From: Vitis vinifera
Lineage: Eukaryota > Streptophyta > Magnoliopsida > Vitales > Vitaceae
NCBI RefSeq assembly: GCF_030704535.1
Contig: NC_081812.1
Coordinates: 20,869,501-20,933,500 of the forward strand
Direction of reading: 5' to 3'
Length of the DNA stretch: 64,000 nt
Shown here: in pieces, positions 35,829 to 46,400 of the stretch
Position numbering within the stretch: the stretch's first letter is position 1
How the letters are laid out: each line of letters begins with the position of its first letter
Notes under the pieces: generated by a model
The model's database searches: none
What the model was told of the DNA's origin: nothing
Seen by the model: only the letters and a program-made list of their open reading frames with translations
Program-made: the position numbers and the translations under genes

Positions 35829-36150
35829 TGAGGAGTTTGTGGAAGTTTCAGCTGTTGGCATTGACGAGAACGTGATTGGACAGTTTGGTATAGGATTCTA
35901 CTTGGCTTACTTGGTGTTTGAGAAGGCGATCGTCACTATCAAGCACAATGATGATGAAGGGTATATCTGGAAGTCACAGGATTGGAAAGACCACTGAGAA
36001 GGAAATTTTTGAAGAAGAAAATCAAGGAAGCTTCATGTGAGTGGTCCTTGGTCGACGAGCAAATGACCATCTGGATGAGGAAATCTGGGGAGATTATTAA
36101 AGAAGAGTATGTCGCATTTTACAAAAGTCTCACCAATGACTAGGGGACAC
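35829..36150 (+). pseudogene. HSP90 pseudogene fragment
   Basis: Plus strand. The first block reads [20 protein letters not shown] and continues through [15 protein letters not shown] and [13 protein letters not shown], the conserved ATP-lid region of cytosolic HSP90 N-terminal domains. In shifted frames follow [11 protein letters not shown] and KIKEASCEWSLV, then IWMRKSGEIIKEEYVAFYKSLTND, the start of the HSP90 middle domain, and a stop. The linker between is largely deleted and at least two frameshifts are present. The N-terminal start, the rest of the middle domain and the dimerisation domain are missing. No introns are seen in the segment, so a processed copy or a transposon-captured fragment are both possible. 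Not functional. Confidence 0.85.
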
Positions 36151-36451
36151 GTGTCTCGCTAAACTCACCCAGTTGAAACAATTCTCGAGTCTCCTTATCA
36201 GCCAAATCAAGTCATGGGAAGTGGAGAGCATAGCCTGTGGTGATGAAAAAAGATGGTGACGATGGTGTGTGCTGCATCTGTCATGCTTGTGAAGCAAATA
36301 CCAGATTGCTTGAAGGCATGCATGGTTTATATGGTGGTCGCCAGGAGGGGAAAGTCAGAGAATATATCAGCTGATATCATCAATCCCACAAGCTACATCA
36401 GTTGCCCCTCGGGCCCACGTGCAAGACATCATTGTGCATGAACACCTTTAT
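36151..36451. other. unassigned sequence after HSP90 fragment
   Basis: A 62-codon plus-strand frame (36253-36441) has no recognisable domain. The base composition resembles old coding sequence, but no family was recognised. Confidence 0.3.
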
Positions 36452-37315
36452 GTCACGTGCCACCCTTCTATTCTTTCCATCCTTATTTTAAAGTCTATTT
36501 TGTAAATAACTTTTCAAGTTTCGATTTCCAAATAAAATTCAACTCTCCCATTTTTCATCCTTAAGTTTCTTTTAGGTTCCAAAATCCTGTTTTTAATAAA
36601 ATTTGCTGTCATTTCCCTTCAGCATGCAACTTTCATAACTCCCTTTGTTTTTTAAACGTTTTGAAATAAGCAAGACTCGATTTTCGTAATTCCGAGTGAT
36701 GGAGTTTATCGGAATTGATTCATGCAACAGTGAATCGGGCTTTGGTGGGGGCCCCACATATGAGTTTTCATGATTGATTGATTGATTTATTTATTTATTT
36801 GTCATGCATGATTGATTTACTATATTCCTTAATATGTGCTTAATTATATCTGTTCATTGTTAACTAACCATGTTTCATGATAGCGCATTCGTGATTGTCG
36901 CTCAAGTACGCATCCATTCATATTTTGCTCATTCTTTATACATGCTTTGCTTCTCATATTGTGTATGATCAATTTGAGTGTTCATCGATTTTCATGTTGA
37001 CTGTCACGTCAGCTTCATTCTATTAGTAGAGATCCGACTCTAGGGACTTAAAGAGGTGTTACGGTCCACGCCGTACCTTCCTGATAAGTAACCTGACCCC
37101 CGAGCTCGATCCGGTTTTTCGTAAATCACCTTTTCTAAAATAAAGAGTCACACTTAGGGTTTTTCTTTCTTATTTTGTTTACCCTTTAAAAATAAAACAA
37201 AAATAAGTGGTGACTCCAAGTCATTTTTCAAATAATCAATAAAAATCATTTTTGAAATAAAATCGAGCTCGCCATCGAGTGGGAAACGCATTGAGCACTA
37301 AATGCGGGGTCCACA
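36452..37315 (+). mobile_element. probable solo LTR or LTR fragment of a Gypsy-type element
   Basis: The stretch starts TGTCACGTGCC and ends GGGGTCCACA. Its last 350 bp (GGTGACTCCAAGTCATTTT, two GAGCTCG-containing phrases, then AAATGCGGGGTCCACA) resemble the 3' end of LTRs of large plant Gypsy elements, judged from memory. No 5-bp target duplication was found at the proposed ends, so the boundaries are uncertain and no internal domain is nearby. Confidence 0.45.
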
Positions 37316-37843
37316 ATGGGGTTTTAAATAAAAGAATTGTTTTTTGATTCATTATTTTGATCTTAGAAAAATTCAATATAGTTTATGAGTATTAGAAAAA
37401 ATAAAATTTATTCTTCATTATGCTTTAACTTATATCAAAATTAATATGTGCTTATTTCAATTTAAATGATTAAATTATTCATAAGTTATATTTAAGATAA
37501 TGTTGACAAATTTTTTATTTTCACAAATTTATCATTTAAGATAATAGGTTTTAATACTTATCAAAAATTTCAGTTAATCTTCTCAAGCACCTCACCAACA
37601 TGAACCGAGTCGATGAAATCCATCTAAATTCAAAAAAAGATCCGAGATTGTTTTTATGAATTAAACGAATCTAGCAAACAACTTATTTTAAAAACAAATT
37701 TTTAGAAACAAAATTTTGTTAATTTAGGGTTTGTTTGATCATGTTTCTAAAATTTGTTTTTAAAATTTGTTTTTTTATTATTTAACTGAAAAATAGTTTT
37801 AAAAAATTGTCCACGGTATAAACCTGCTTTATTTATTATTCTC

Positions 37844-37910
<67 letters not shown>

Positions 37911-38175
37911 ATTAAGGGTTATGATGATTATGCTTATACAGCAATTATTCGTATCTTTCCTTTTTTGTATCAATTTTTGATATAATGAATTTTCTTCCTC
38001 TCTATTTGTGATTTTTTCAATTTAGGGTTTTTCACGTAAATTTATATGTTATTATTCTAATTTTTTTGGTATTGCCCATCCTCATTTTTTCCATAACACT
38101 GAGGTATTGATATGTTATCATGTCTTCTCAGAATCCTGTTTTTATTGAAAGCCTGCTAAACATGACCAGAATCAG
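37316..38175. other. intergenic AT-rich region with (TA)n tract
   Basis: No gene is seen. It is the 3' side of the minus-strand PPR gene and should include its 3' UTR. The main feature is the TA microsatellite at 37846-37908. Confidence 0.6.
37846..37908. repeat. (TA)n microsatellite, 63 bp
   Basis: An uninterrupted alternating AT tract, the longest simple repeat in the window apart from homopolymers. Confidence 0.95.
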
Positions 38176-40395
38176 TTATACAATAGAGACTCCAAATTCT
38201 TGTATTTTTCTATTTAAACACCCCACTACCTTACATATCTCCTCCACTTGATGATGTGAAGTGTCTCCTGAAACAAAGCCATGAATCATGCCTTTAACTT
38301 CAATGCAGCTCCATCCTGGTTTCTTCTTCAAGTCCCTCTCATGCATTACCCTCCTCACTTCCTCTACTTCACCCCACCTTTCCAGACTAGCTTCAATATT
38401 ACTCCATAGAGTGTAGTATCCAACATTGTCAGGTTCCAACTCCAGGAGCTTCTCTGCTGCATATTCCCCAAGTTTTTTGTCCTCATGGACTCTAGAGGCT
38501 GCCAGGAGGGCTCCCCATATCCTGCTATCAGGACAAGTCACCAGTTTTAGTATTACAGTTAGGGCCTCTTTCAGCTTTCCAGATCTGCCCAAAAGATCAA
38601 CCATGCAAGTGTAATGATTCAAATCAGGTTCTATTCTGAACCCCCATTTCATGGAATGGAACACCTCACAACCTTCCCTCACAAGCCCACTATGGCTACA
38701 AGCAGATAACAAGCTCAGGAAGGTCACACTGTTTGGCTGAACTTCTGACTCTAACATACTCTTGAAAAATTTCAAGGCTTCAAAAGCAAGCCCATGGGTT
38801 CCAAAGCCTTCAATCATAGATGTCCATGTTACCACATCTTTGACAACCACTCTATTGAAACAAATTAGAGCAGAAGAGATGCTTCCACATCTTATATACA
38901 TGTTCAAAAGAGAGGTTTCCAAGGGTGCACTGTCTTCTTCAGGCCAAGAGGACAAGTTTCTTATGAAGAAGGCATGGGTAGCTTTACCCAATTGTAGAGC
39001 ACCCAAATGGGTATACGCTATAACGAGGGTGCTTATGATATCATGGTTAGGTTGAAGACCTGAAGCTAGCATTTGCTGGTACAATTCAATGGCTTCTTTG
39101 AAAAACCCATTTTGAGTGAAGCCTGACATCATAGAACTCCATGTAATGCTATTTCTATGAGGGATATCTCTAAACAATTGAGCTGAAATCTCCAGTGCCC
39201 CACACTTGGCATAAAGAGCCAACAAGCATGTCATCAAAACAGTGTCATGCAGTCCAGTTTTTATAGCAGAACAATGTAGCATTCCACCCTCGGAAAGATT
39301 GGCACAATTGGCAATGGCAGAAACAACCAATGTTAACGACTCAATGCTGGATGTCACTTCCCTCCGCATTTCATTGAACCTCTCAGCTACTTCTGCGATA
39401 TCTCCTCTGAAGGAGTAGAAAGCTATCAATATATTCCAGGAAATGATATCCCTTTCCTCAATTTCACTGAAAAATGTTTCTACCTCCTCTCCGCTACCAC
39501 CCGTTTTAGTATACATTCTCAAGATTGAGTTTTGCACAGACCTATCGACCATGAATCCTTTCTTGATCACATAACTATGAAGTTCTCTTCCCTCATTCAC
39601 ACTTTCAAAGGCAGAGCATGCCTGCAACATGACCACCATCGTCACTGAATTCGGCTCCATCTCCATCCTCATTTTGTTGAAAAGTTTGAATCCTCTAGAA
39701 AAACTCTCTCCATAAATATAACCTGAAATGATGGACGTCCAAGAAACCAAATCTCTGTGAGTCATTTCATCAAACAACTTACTAGCGTTACCAATACTCC
39801 CACATTTCACATACACCTCTAACATTGTATTGCCAAAATATACGTCCTGTCCAAAACCCATTTTCATTGCAACGCAATGAACCGTTTCTCCATACTCAAC
39901 ACGACATCCAAGTGACCAAATTGCCTGGTTTATTATCGGAAACGTGAAACTATCATGCGCAACACCCAATTCTCGCATTCGCCCATACTGCAAAAGAGCA
40001 TAACCAAAGAGACCAGAATCGACATGGGACTTTATGATTGAATTCCAGATAACAGTATTGGGTTCTTCAAAAGAGTTACATATGGAAAAAGCACTTCGGA
40101 AATCATTTAACTGTGAGTACAAAGTTATAAGCTTTGAGGCAACGGAGAGGGGTTGGAACCCGGATGAGACGATGAGAGAAGCATGGATCCGTTTGAGAGC
40201 TTGAAGGTTATTGCATGAATGTAGAAGCGAAGAATATGGGAATGAACACGTCAGGTAATGGGAATTCAGGTGATGGGTGCGAAAAAGAACACTGGAGAAA
40301 GAACAGAAGCGAAAACGCAAGAGATCATGACGATGAGAGAGAATGTTGAATAGTGAAAAGGGCGTTGTTGATTGAAATGGCTTGAATCCTTTCAT
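38176..40395 (-). CDS. pentatricopeptide repeat (PPR) protein, PLS class with E domain
   Basis: An intronless frame of 739 codons. The first 45 residues are rich in Ser, Arg and Phe with few acidic residues, fitting a mitochondrial or plastid transit peptide. From about residue 60 to 630 there are successive PPR motifs, with typical phrases VIWNSIIKSH, LVSWTSIISGYIYG, NSITWSSMMSGFTQNG, DVVTWTSMIEGFGTHG and NSVTFLSLLSACSHSGLV. The C-terminus has the E/E+ region (RIWGALLAASRVH, NVGYYTLWSNIEA, PGWSCIEVKGMIHGFVSGD) and ends without a DYW deaminase domain. Known of the family: sequence-specific RNA binding in organelles, often for C-to-U editing, where E-class members borrow a deaminase in trans. 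The RNA target cannot be told from sequence alone here. The 3' end of the neighbouring maturase is about 760 bp upstream. Confidence 0.92.
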   Translation of the reverse strand: MKGFKPFQSTTPFSLFNILSHRHDLLRFRFCSFSSVLFRTHHLNSHYLTCSFPYSSLLHSCNNLQALKRIHASLIVSSGFQPLSVASKLITLYSQLNDFRSAFSICNSFEEPNTVIWNSIIKSHVDSGLFGYALLQYGRMRELGVAHDSFTFPIINQAIWSLGCRVEYGETVHCVAMKMGFGQDVYFGNTMLEVYVKCGSIGNASKLFDEMTHRDLVSWTSIISGYIYGESFSRGFKLFNKMRMEMEPNSVTMVVMLQACSAFESVNEGRELHSYVIKKGFMVDRSVQNSILRMYTKTGGSGEEVETFFSEIEERDIISWNILIAFYSFRGDIAEVAERFNEMRREVTSSIESLTLVVSAIANCANLSEGGMLHCSAIKTGLHDTVLMTCLLALYAKCGALEISAQLFRDIPHRNSITWSSMMSGFTQNGFFKEAIELYQQMLASGLQPNHDIISTLVIAYTHLGALQLGKATHAFFIRNLSSWPEEDSAPLETSLLNMYIRCGSISSALICFNRVVVKDVVTWTSMIEGFGTHGLAFEALKFFKSMLESEVQPNSVTFLSLLSACSHSGLVREGCEVFHSMKWGFRIEPDLNHYTCMVDLLGRSGKLKEALTVILKLVTCPDSRIWGALLAASRVHEDKKLGEYAAEKLLELEPDNVGYYTLWSNIEASLERWGEVEEVRRVMHERDLKKKPGWSCIEVKGMIHGFVSGDTSHHQVEEICKVVGCLNRKIQEFGVSIV

Positions 40396-40685
40396 TCATT
40401 TCTTGGTTTCTATGGCATGATCGGCAGTCAGTCTGAGTCACATCCTTTGAGATTATGGCAAGCTCTTATGCTTATTTTCTTCTTTTCGTTTTGGGAAATG
40501 CAAAAATGGTAATACCTATAATCCATATGGTTCTGAAGACTTATGGTAAATTTTTGAACTCGGATGTCTTAATTTCTCCTTTCTGTTGTCATTATGAAAA
40601 ATATTATGGAACTTAAATTATGAACTCAAAGAATGTGATATTTGTATTATTTATGCATTTAAATTACATAGGAATACACAATTGT
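40396..40685. other. short intergenic spacer upstream of PPR gene
   Basis: Should hold the 5' UTR and promoter of the minus-strand PPR gene. No clear TATA box was identified. Confidence 0.5.
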
Positions 40686-41016
40686 ATAAATCAATCTGAA
40701 TGGAAAAGTTGTATGCATTAATAGATAAGCTTCTAAGGAAAAAAAAAAAAAAACATACTACAATAGCTCAACCTCTGCTTTGGATCATCTGCAGCCTTTG
40801 GAGCAGACCATTCCACATCACAATGACCTGAGGAATTTTATGCATGTACACATGATGACAGGGAGTAAGCCTTTCAGATTCAACCAACTCTCATGGAGAA
40901 TTCATTCCAAAATCCACTTGTTTTCTTTAGAGGGTTTGCATTCAAATGGTTGTGCAGTAACTGGATTTGACAGACAGCATCTGCTCCGTCACAGAACTGA
41001 GCCAACACAAGAATAA
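40686..41016 (-). pseudogene. decayed duplicate of the maturase gene 3' end
   Basis: The minus strand of this spacer resembles the last 200-odd coding bases of the maturase. Around 41010 it reads TATTCTTGTGTTGGCTCAGT, matching TATTCTTGTGTTGCTCATTT in the gene at about 41395. CCATTTGAATGCAAACCC (about 40950) matches CCGTTTGAATGTGAACCC (about 41325). A phrase containing CAATCTGAATGG recurs at about 40691 and 41020, suggesting a tandem duplication of the gene end with its 3' flank. The copy has indels and stops, so it is not coding. Confidence 0.75.
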
Positions 41017-41153
41017 GTCAATCTGAATGGGAAACCTAGTACAAATCAATGATTAGGCTGCACTTAAATAAGGAAGTACACAACAATTTCTTGACCTAGG
41101 TTTCATGTCAGTTGCGACCTTTGGCAATTGAGAACAAGGACTCCAAGCATGAT

Positions 41154-43487
41154 TTAGTCCACATCCACAAACGAAGTACAATCGATGTCCTGAAGTGAAA
41201 TTGTACCCATGTATAAATCATGAATGTGATCAGAACAGAGAGGCAAGCACTTCCTGTTCAAACCTTCATGGATTGCTCCCATTCCTGGAACCCACTTCTT
41301 TTCATCCAAGGGGTTCACATTCAAACGGTTCTGCAGTAATCGTACTCGATAAACAATGGTATCTTTTCTATCACAGAAATGAGCAACACAAGAATACGCA
41401 GGCTCATCAGATGCCAATCTGATCAAAGCCAAAGATAAAGCCCCATCCACAGGTTTAGGGTCTGAAAGATTCTTATCTCCCATCATCTTGATCTCCCTTT
41501 CTGCAGGGAAGTGCACTTCTTCAATTCCATTAAAATCGGAGACTTTCAGATCCTTGGTATAATGCCTGATGGTCTCAAGTTTGGTGGACTCATGCTTTTC
41601 TGCTAATGTCAAGAGACAAGAGAACCTTAAGTGATAAGTCACAACAGTTTTCACCATTTTAAAGTTGTGACAGCAGCAGAAGAAATCAAGCCACCTTCTT
41701 CCTACACCAGCATACCACTTGATAATATCAGTATCTTCAAGAGCAATGAGTAACTTGATTGGCCTAGGACGACCCATGTTATTTGTGAATCCAGCCATTT
41801 TAACCGCCTTCCTCACAAGTTCTATGGGTGCATCAACCTTCATGCATAGCCTTGTCAATTCTTGAACTGTTCTCTCAGCATATTTCTGTTCCTCCTCTTC
41901 CACTACTCTCCTTTCTGCTTCTTCCAAAGCCTTTCTAGCTTTGACTGGCTTAATATGCTTGTCAACTTGCTCTTGGAAATGATCGTATGCATCAACAAGC
42001 TCTTGTGGCAATTGATGTCTAATATGTCTCAAAGAGAGAAAATCACCAACTGAGAGCATCCTGTACCAGTTTGCCTGCTCTTCCAAGGACCCAAGAAACT
42101 CTTTCACTACTTCATCAGCCCAAGTTCTAAAGATTTCTCTAACTTCATTCTCAATATGGAAATCAAATTTAAATTCATCACTCTGCTTCAACTTCTTAAA
42201 GACATGAGCCAATATTTTCAACCCTAGTTTCTTCCTATTAGTTTCTCTAGCATTTCTCAACTCTATTGCTTTAACCTCCTTCTGTCTTAAATACTTTTTC
42301 TGTGCTCTAATTGCCTTTTCTGACATAGGTGGACGCAAAACTGAAGGTTGAACAGCCTGAAGTTCCATCCCCAAAAAATCAATCTTCTCCATTGTTGCAC
42401 TATGAATAGCCATTTTCAATCTATCTACCTTTAATTCTAACTTCCCTTCTAAAAACTTCATTACCTGATTCTTCAAATCCATGGTCAACATTTTTGATCC
42501 AGATGTGATTACTAGTATCTCATCCAAGTACCTAACAGCATATATCTTGACGGGCTTATAGAAAACGCTTGATCCTGATAAAACCTCATTTGAATCAAAT
42601 CTAGGATTTTCCTGGTTGGTCCTAATCCTAAGATCTTGAATTTCCTTATCAAACCCATTAAAGTAAACATTAATCAAAATTGAACTCAACCCACATTCTT
42701 GAGGAAAACCCCTTCCCAAGTAACAACCCCCTAATTCAATTTGCAACACTTCACACTCAAACAATTTCCTTACAATACCAATCAAAACAGTATCTTTTAT
42801 CTTCTCTTCGATAATCAAACACAGTTTATTGACATTTTTATGCTCGAACTTTTCTCTATCAAATGTAACTTTAAACCACCAATTAGGATTTTGCACCGAG
42901 TTCTTCAGATACCGGATGGCCGTGTGCCTTCCCATTCCCACGCGTCCACCATAAGCAAACGTCACCAACCGTTCATCATACACAATTTCCAACACCATCC
43001 GAATAGCTTCAATCACAACCTTCAATTTCAAATTTGGAAGAACAAGCGACTCACCTTTCTTCCTCGACGGCACCATTCTGACACAGCAAGACTCAACGTC
43101 GAAGCGGTTCTCGCCGAGTTCGCGACCCAGTTCTTCCACCGAAAACCGTAAGGCGACGGCGGGTGAGGCGAGGGAGTTAACATCATTGCTTCGAGGGGTT
43201 AGGTTTTGACAAGCCAAGAGGAGGACTGGAGGCGAAGCGACGACGTTTTGGATTAGGTTCGAGAATTTGCCGCGGCTGTAGTGGTTGATGACGAGAGCTT
43301 TGAGTTGGGGTTTGGTGAGAGGGGTTGTAGGGTTAGGGTTTGGAGGCAGGGTGGAGTGGCGCCTCAGAAGTGAGAGTATGGAAACCCTTGAATGCAATGT
43401 GGCGATTCTTTTAGGGTTCAAAAGCATCGAAACTCTGAGATCAGAAGCAGAAGATTTCTCTACTTCTGAAAATGTTTCGTTTTTCAA
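41154..43487 (-). CDS. NMAT3: nuclear-encoded group II intron maturase (nMAT3 type)
   Basis: An intronless frame of 777 codons from the first ATG. The Met at codon 21 (43427) begins MLLNPKRIATLHSRVSILSL, an Arg-rich presequence-like stretch, and may be the true start (757 aa). Seen: a reverse-transcriptase-like domain (about 150-440) with GRVGMGRHTAIRYL, the block GFPQECGLSSILINVYFNGF (260-279) and YLDE (320-323) where active reverse transcriptases have YADD; then domain X (about 480-650), which binds intron RNA. No HNH endonuclease motif was recognised. Known of the family: nMATs are imported into mitochondria and help splice group II introns such as those of nad genes. The neighbour order (PMT and SDP1) matches Arabidopsis At5g04050, nMAT3. 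The assignment to nMAT3 rather than nMAT1 rests mainly on that synteny. Confidence 0.88.
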   Translation of the reverse strand: MKNETFSEVEKSSASDLRVSMLLNPKRIATLHSRVSILSLLRRHSTLPPNPNPTTPLTKPQLKALVINHYSRGKFSNLIQNVVASPPVLLLACQNLTPRSNDVNSLASPAVALRFSVEELGRELGENRFDVESCCVRMVPSRKKGESLVLPNLKLKVVIEAIRMVLEIVYDERLVTFAYGGRVGMGRHTAIRYLKNSVQNPNWWFKVTFDREKFEHKNVNKLCLIIEEKIKDTVLIGIVRKLFECEVLQIELGGCYLGRGFPQECGLSSILINVYFNGFDKEIQDLRIRTNQENPRFDSNEVLSGSSVFYKPVKIYAVRYLDEILVITSGSKMLTMDLKNQVMKFLEGKLELKVDRLKMAIHSATMEKIDFLGMELQAVQPSVLRPPMSEKAIRAQKKYLRQKEVKAIELRNARETNRKKLGLKILAHVFKKLKQSDEFKFDFHIENEVREIFRTWADEVVKEFLGSLEEQANWYRMLSVGDFLSLRHIRHQLPQELVDAYDHFQEQVDKHIKPVKARKALEEAERRVVEEEEQKYAERTVQELTRLCMKVDAPIELVRKAVKMAGFTNNMGRPRPIKLLIALEDTDIIKWYAGVGRRWLDFFCCCHNFKMVKTVVTYHLRFSCLLTLAEKHESTKLETIRHYTKDLKVSDFNGIEEVHFPAEREIKMMGDKNLSDPKPVDGALSLALIRLASDEPAYSCVAHFCDRKDTIVYRVRLLQNRLNVNPLDEKKWVPGMGAIHEGLNRKCLPLCSDHIHDLYMGTISLQDIDCTSFVDVD

Positions 43488-46400
43488 AATTTACATTTTA
43501 GGGGCTGCTTGGTTTAGGGCTTAAGAGCACGTTTTCCGAAAACTGATTCATTAAGACGACGTTGTTTTGGTAATGCAAAATTACAGAAACAACCTCACAT
43601 AAAATGATTGTTAGGATCGGACAGAAGCAGTGCGTCCCACATCGATAATTCCCTGATGAAAAAATAGATATTTATTAAGTCCAAGACGGGCAAGGCGTCA
43701 CGACCTTACTTGAACAGGATCTGTTCTATAGGTTGTACCTCTGTATCCTTGAGTTCTAAGGAGACAGGAACTACAGTCTGGTGGATGAACAAGGACCGTA
43801 TGATTTGAGCGTGATTGACAGTTTGATGATCTTTGGGTCTTCAAACGGTAGAGGATCGTTCCAGGTCAGGTCCTCCCTGGCTTGGGGGTGATCATTCGGT
43901 TGTCTGACAGACTATCTCAACCTTTTGAGACCTATTTACATCCTTATAATCAGCCGATGCACTTAACTCACATAAATTGATCAAACAGCATACACATTGA
44001 ATGATTGGAGTTTGGAGTCTAATTTGAGTCAACTGGGTTTAGAAAAATAGATTTCAAATGGGCTTGAACACGAAAACTTGGACTAACTTGCATATTTAGG
44101 TAAATGGGCTTCATATTTGTATTGAAATTGGGTTGACTACTGACGGACTTGCCTGAGTTGCTCCCCCGAAGTAGTCGGCCCATGTCCCAGTATAAGCCAA
44201 TACAATACGTATCCATTTTTATGTTTTTTTGCTTTCACTATCCCCATACCAACAGATACCAATAGGCATGTTTAGTAAATGAATCTAAGTTATTAAATAT
44301 ATATTATAACTTATAATAATAAGTTAAAATACAGTGATTCTAGAAAGCGCTTTTAACTTTTCTAAAATTATAAAATTTTATATTTTAAATATTAAAAAAA
44401 TTAAAAACTTTTTTTAAAATCATTATCAAACATACTCTTAATTTTATATATCCTAAACATCCTTTTTATCTCGATAACTAATGTCATCAATGATATTAAT
44501 GGTAAATATATCAATTTAATAATCTTAATTAGGATAAATAGATCTTAAAAAGTATCCTAAACTTGCCCAATAGGACCCATGATGCAAAAACAATTTGTAT
44601 GGAAGGTTTATTTACAAGAAAATTGTTGAAAAAAAAATGAAACAAAAAAGAAATGCACTTAACTTAAAAGTAATTAAAGAAATTTCAGGTTGTTGTCTTT
44701 TTTTCTTTTTTTTTTTAATATCATTTTCTACCTTTAAATATTGAGGTAAAGTCAAGCCGAAGTTTCTCTTTTGGCGGTGACACGGCAAAGAAAAATTGGT
44801 GATGAGTAATTTCAAAACATTAACTCATAGATTTGACACCAATATATTATATTAAATATAATGAATTGGTAACAGGTGTAATTCAGATCACTAAAAATAT
44901 ATAATAAAATTTAAATTATTGAATAAAGGTATAAATAAATAAAATTAATATAAGAATATAAAATTTTTATTGATATAACAATTTTTATTACATTACCTAT
45001 TTTGTTTGTGTTTAATTTTAATACGAGATTGAATTAGAGATGATAATGAAATAGGATTTTTAAAGTATTCAATCACATATTTAATAGAACGGGTTTAAAA
45101 TTTAAATAAATAAGTTAATTTTAAAAAAAAAAAAAGAATGAAGGATTCGAAATAGGTTCAAATATTACTTTGTCCTAACTCACATTATCCTGCGATTATA
45201 TATAAAATTAATTTAATATAATTTTTATTTTTATATATTTTAATATATAGATAGTAATAAAATAAGTTATAAAATTATAATAAATTAATTATTTGTAAAA
45301 ATTCATTTCTTTTAAAGTAATTAAAATAATTTTTTTGAACAATTTTTTTTTTTTTTTTTAATTTCTATTCTCTTTAATTTTAATTTTTAATAAATGGAAT
45401 TAGATTGGGACAAGGGCGGCTCAACAGTTGCAATCCTTAGACCGAGCTTTATGTCTCAATCTTGGAAAATAAGCAAGAAATATCTACGGTTGATCTTAAT
45501 TTGAGGAATGAGCTTAATGTTGCAATCACAACTCCACATCCCACAGCATGGGCAGCTTGTCACTTGGTGTTGCCAGTGTGAAGCTTCATTCATGCTTCCA
45601 ATTTTCAATTAATGGAATCCATCCATCTCGAAAGCTTTTCATTTGTCCTTTTCTACCCTTCATCTTGTTTCAATATTTAAAAAATAAAATTAAAAATGGG
45701 ACAAATACAAACAAATTCAAAAAGTTCATGGGACTTCATATGCCTGTGAACTCCAAGGACCAGGAAAGAAAACGCCAATCCCAAGTCCCACCCCCCATTT
45801 CCATTCTTTCTGTGGGTCTAATAATAAATAACAATAACGATCCAAACTCGGATGCTGAGAAATTTTGGCCACTTTACCCAAAACTAAATAAATAAATAAA
45901 GCAGCGTCAGCAAGACACAAACTGGAATTCAGATTCCTAAGTCTGAAAACTCAGTAGTACAGGGTCCAGCCAAATGTGACGCGTCCTCATGGAATAGTTG
46001 AAGGGAAGGAAGTTTCTTGGAAAGCAGCAATCCCTGGAAAAGGTTGTATGAGGACGCACGACATTGGGAAAGAAAAATGAGACATATTCTTTTGATGCCA
46101 AACAGAAACTAAGTATATATTAATAATCAAAAATAGAAAACCGTTTTCTCCAAAATTCCAACTTTCAAACCCCATAAAATTATTCCGAACGAGACTGGTG
46201 GCATGGATGTCACAACCAAACAAGAAAAACATGTAGCACCCCACACTTCACGCCAAACCGCCCATTTTCCATGACTTTTCCACCTTCCCAACCACACCCC
46301 AACCCCCCTCCCTCTTTTAAATCCTTCCTCGCTTTAGTGCTTCATGGTGCATGAGTATTGTATGGGCTGTTTTACTTTTTTTTGGTTAATGGTGGGTCAA

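Noticed and set aside
38176-40395. DYW-type editing deaminase
   Set aside because: The protein ends after the E/E+ region; no HxE or CxxC deaminase motif and no DYW end is present.
43605-44220. LTR-type element upstream of the maturase
   Set aside because: The composition suggests a repeat, but no paired termini, target duplication or coding motif could be found.
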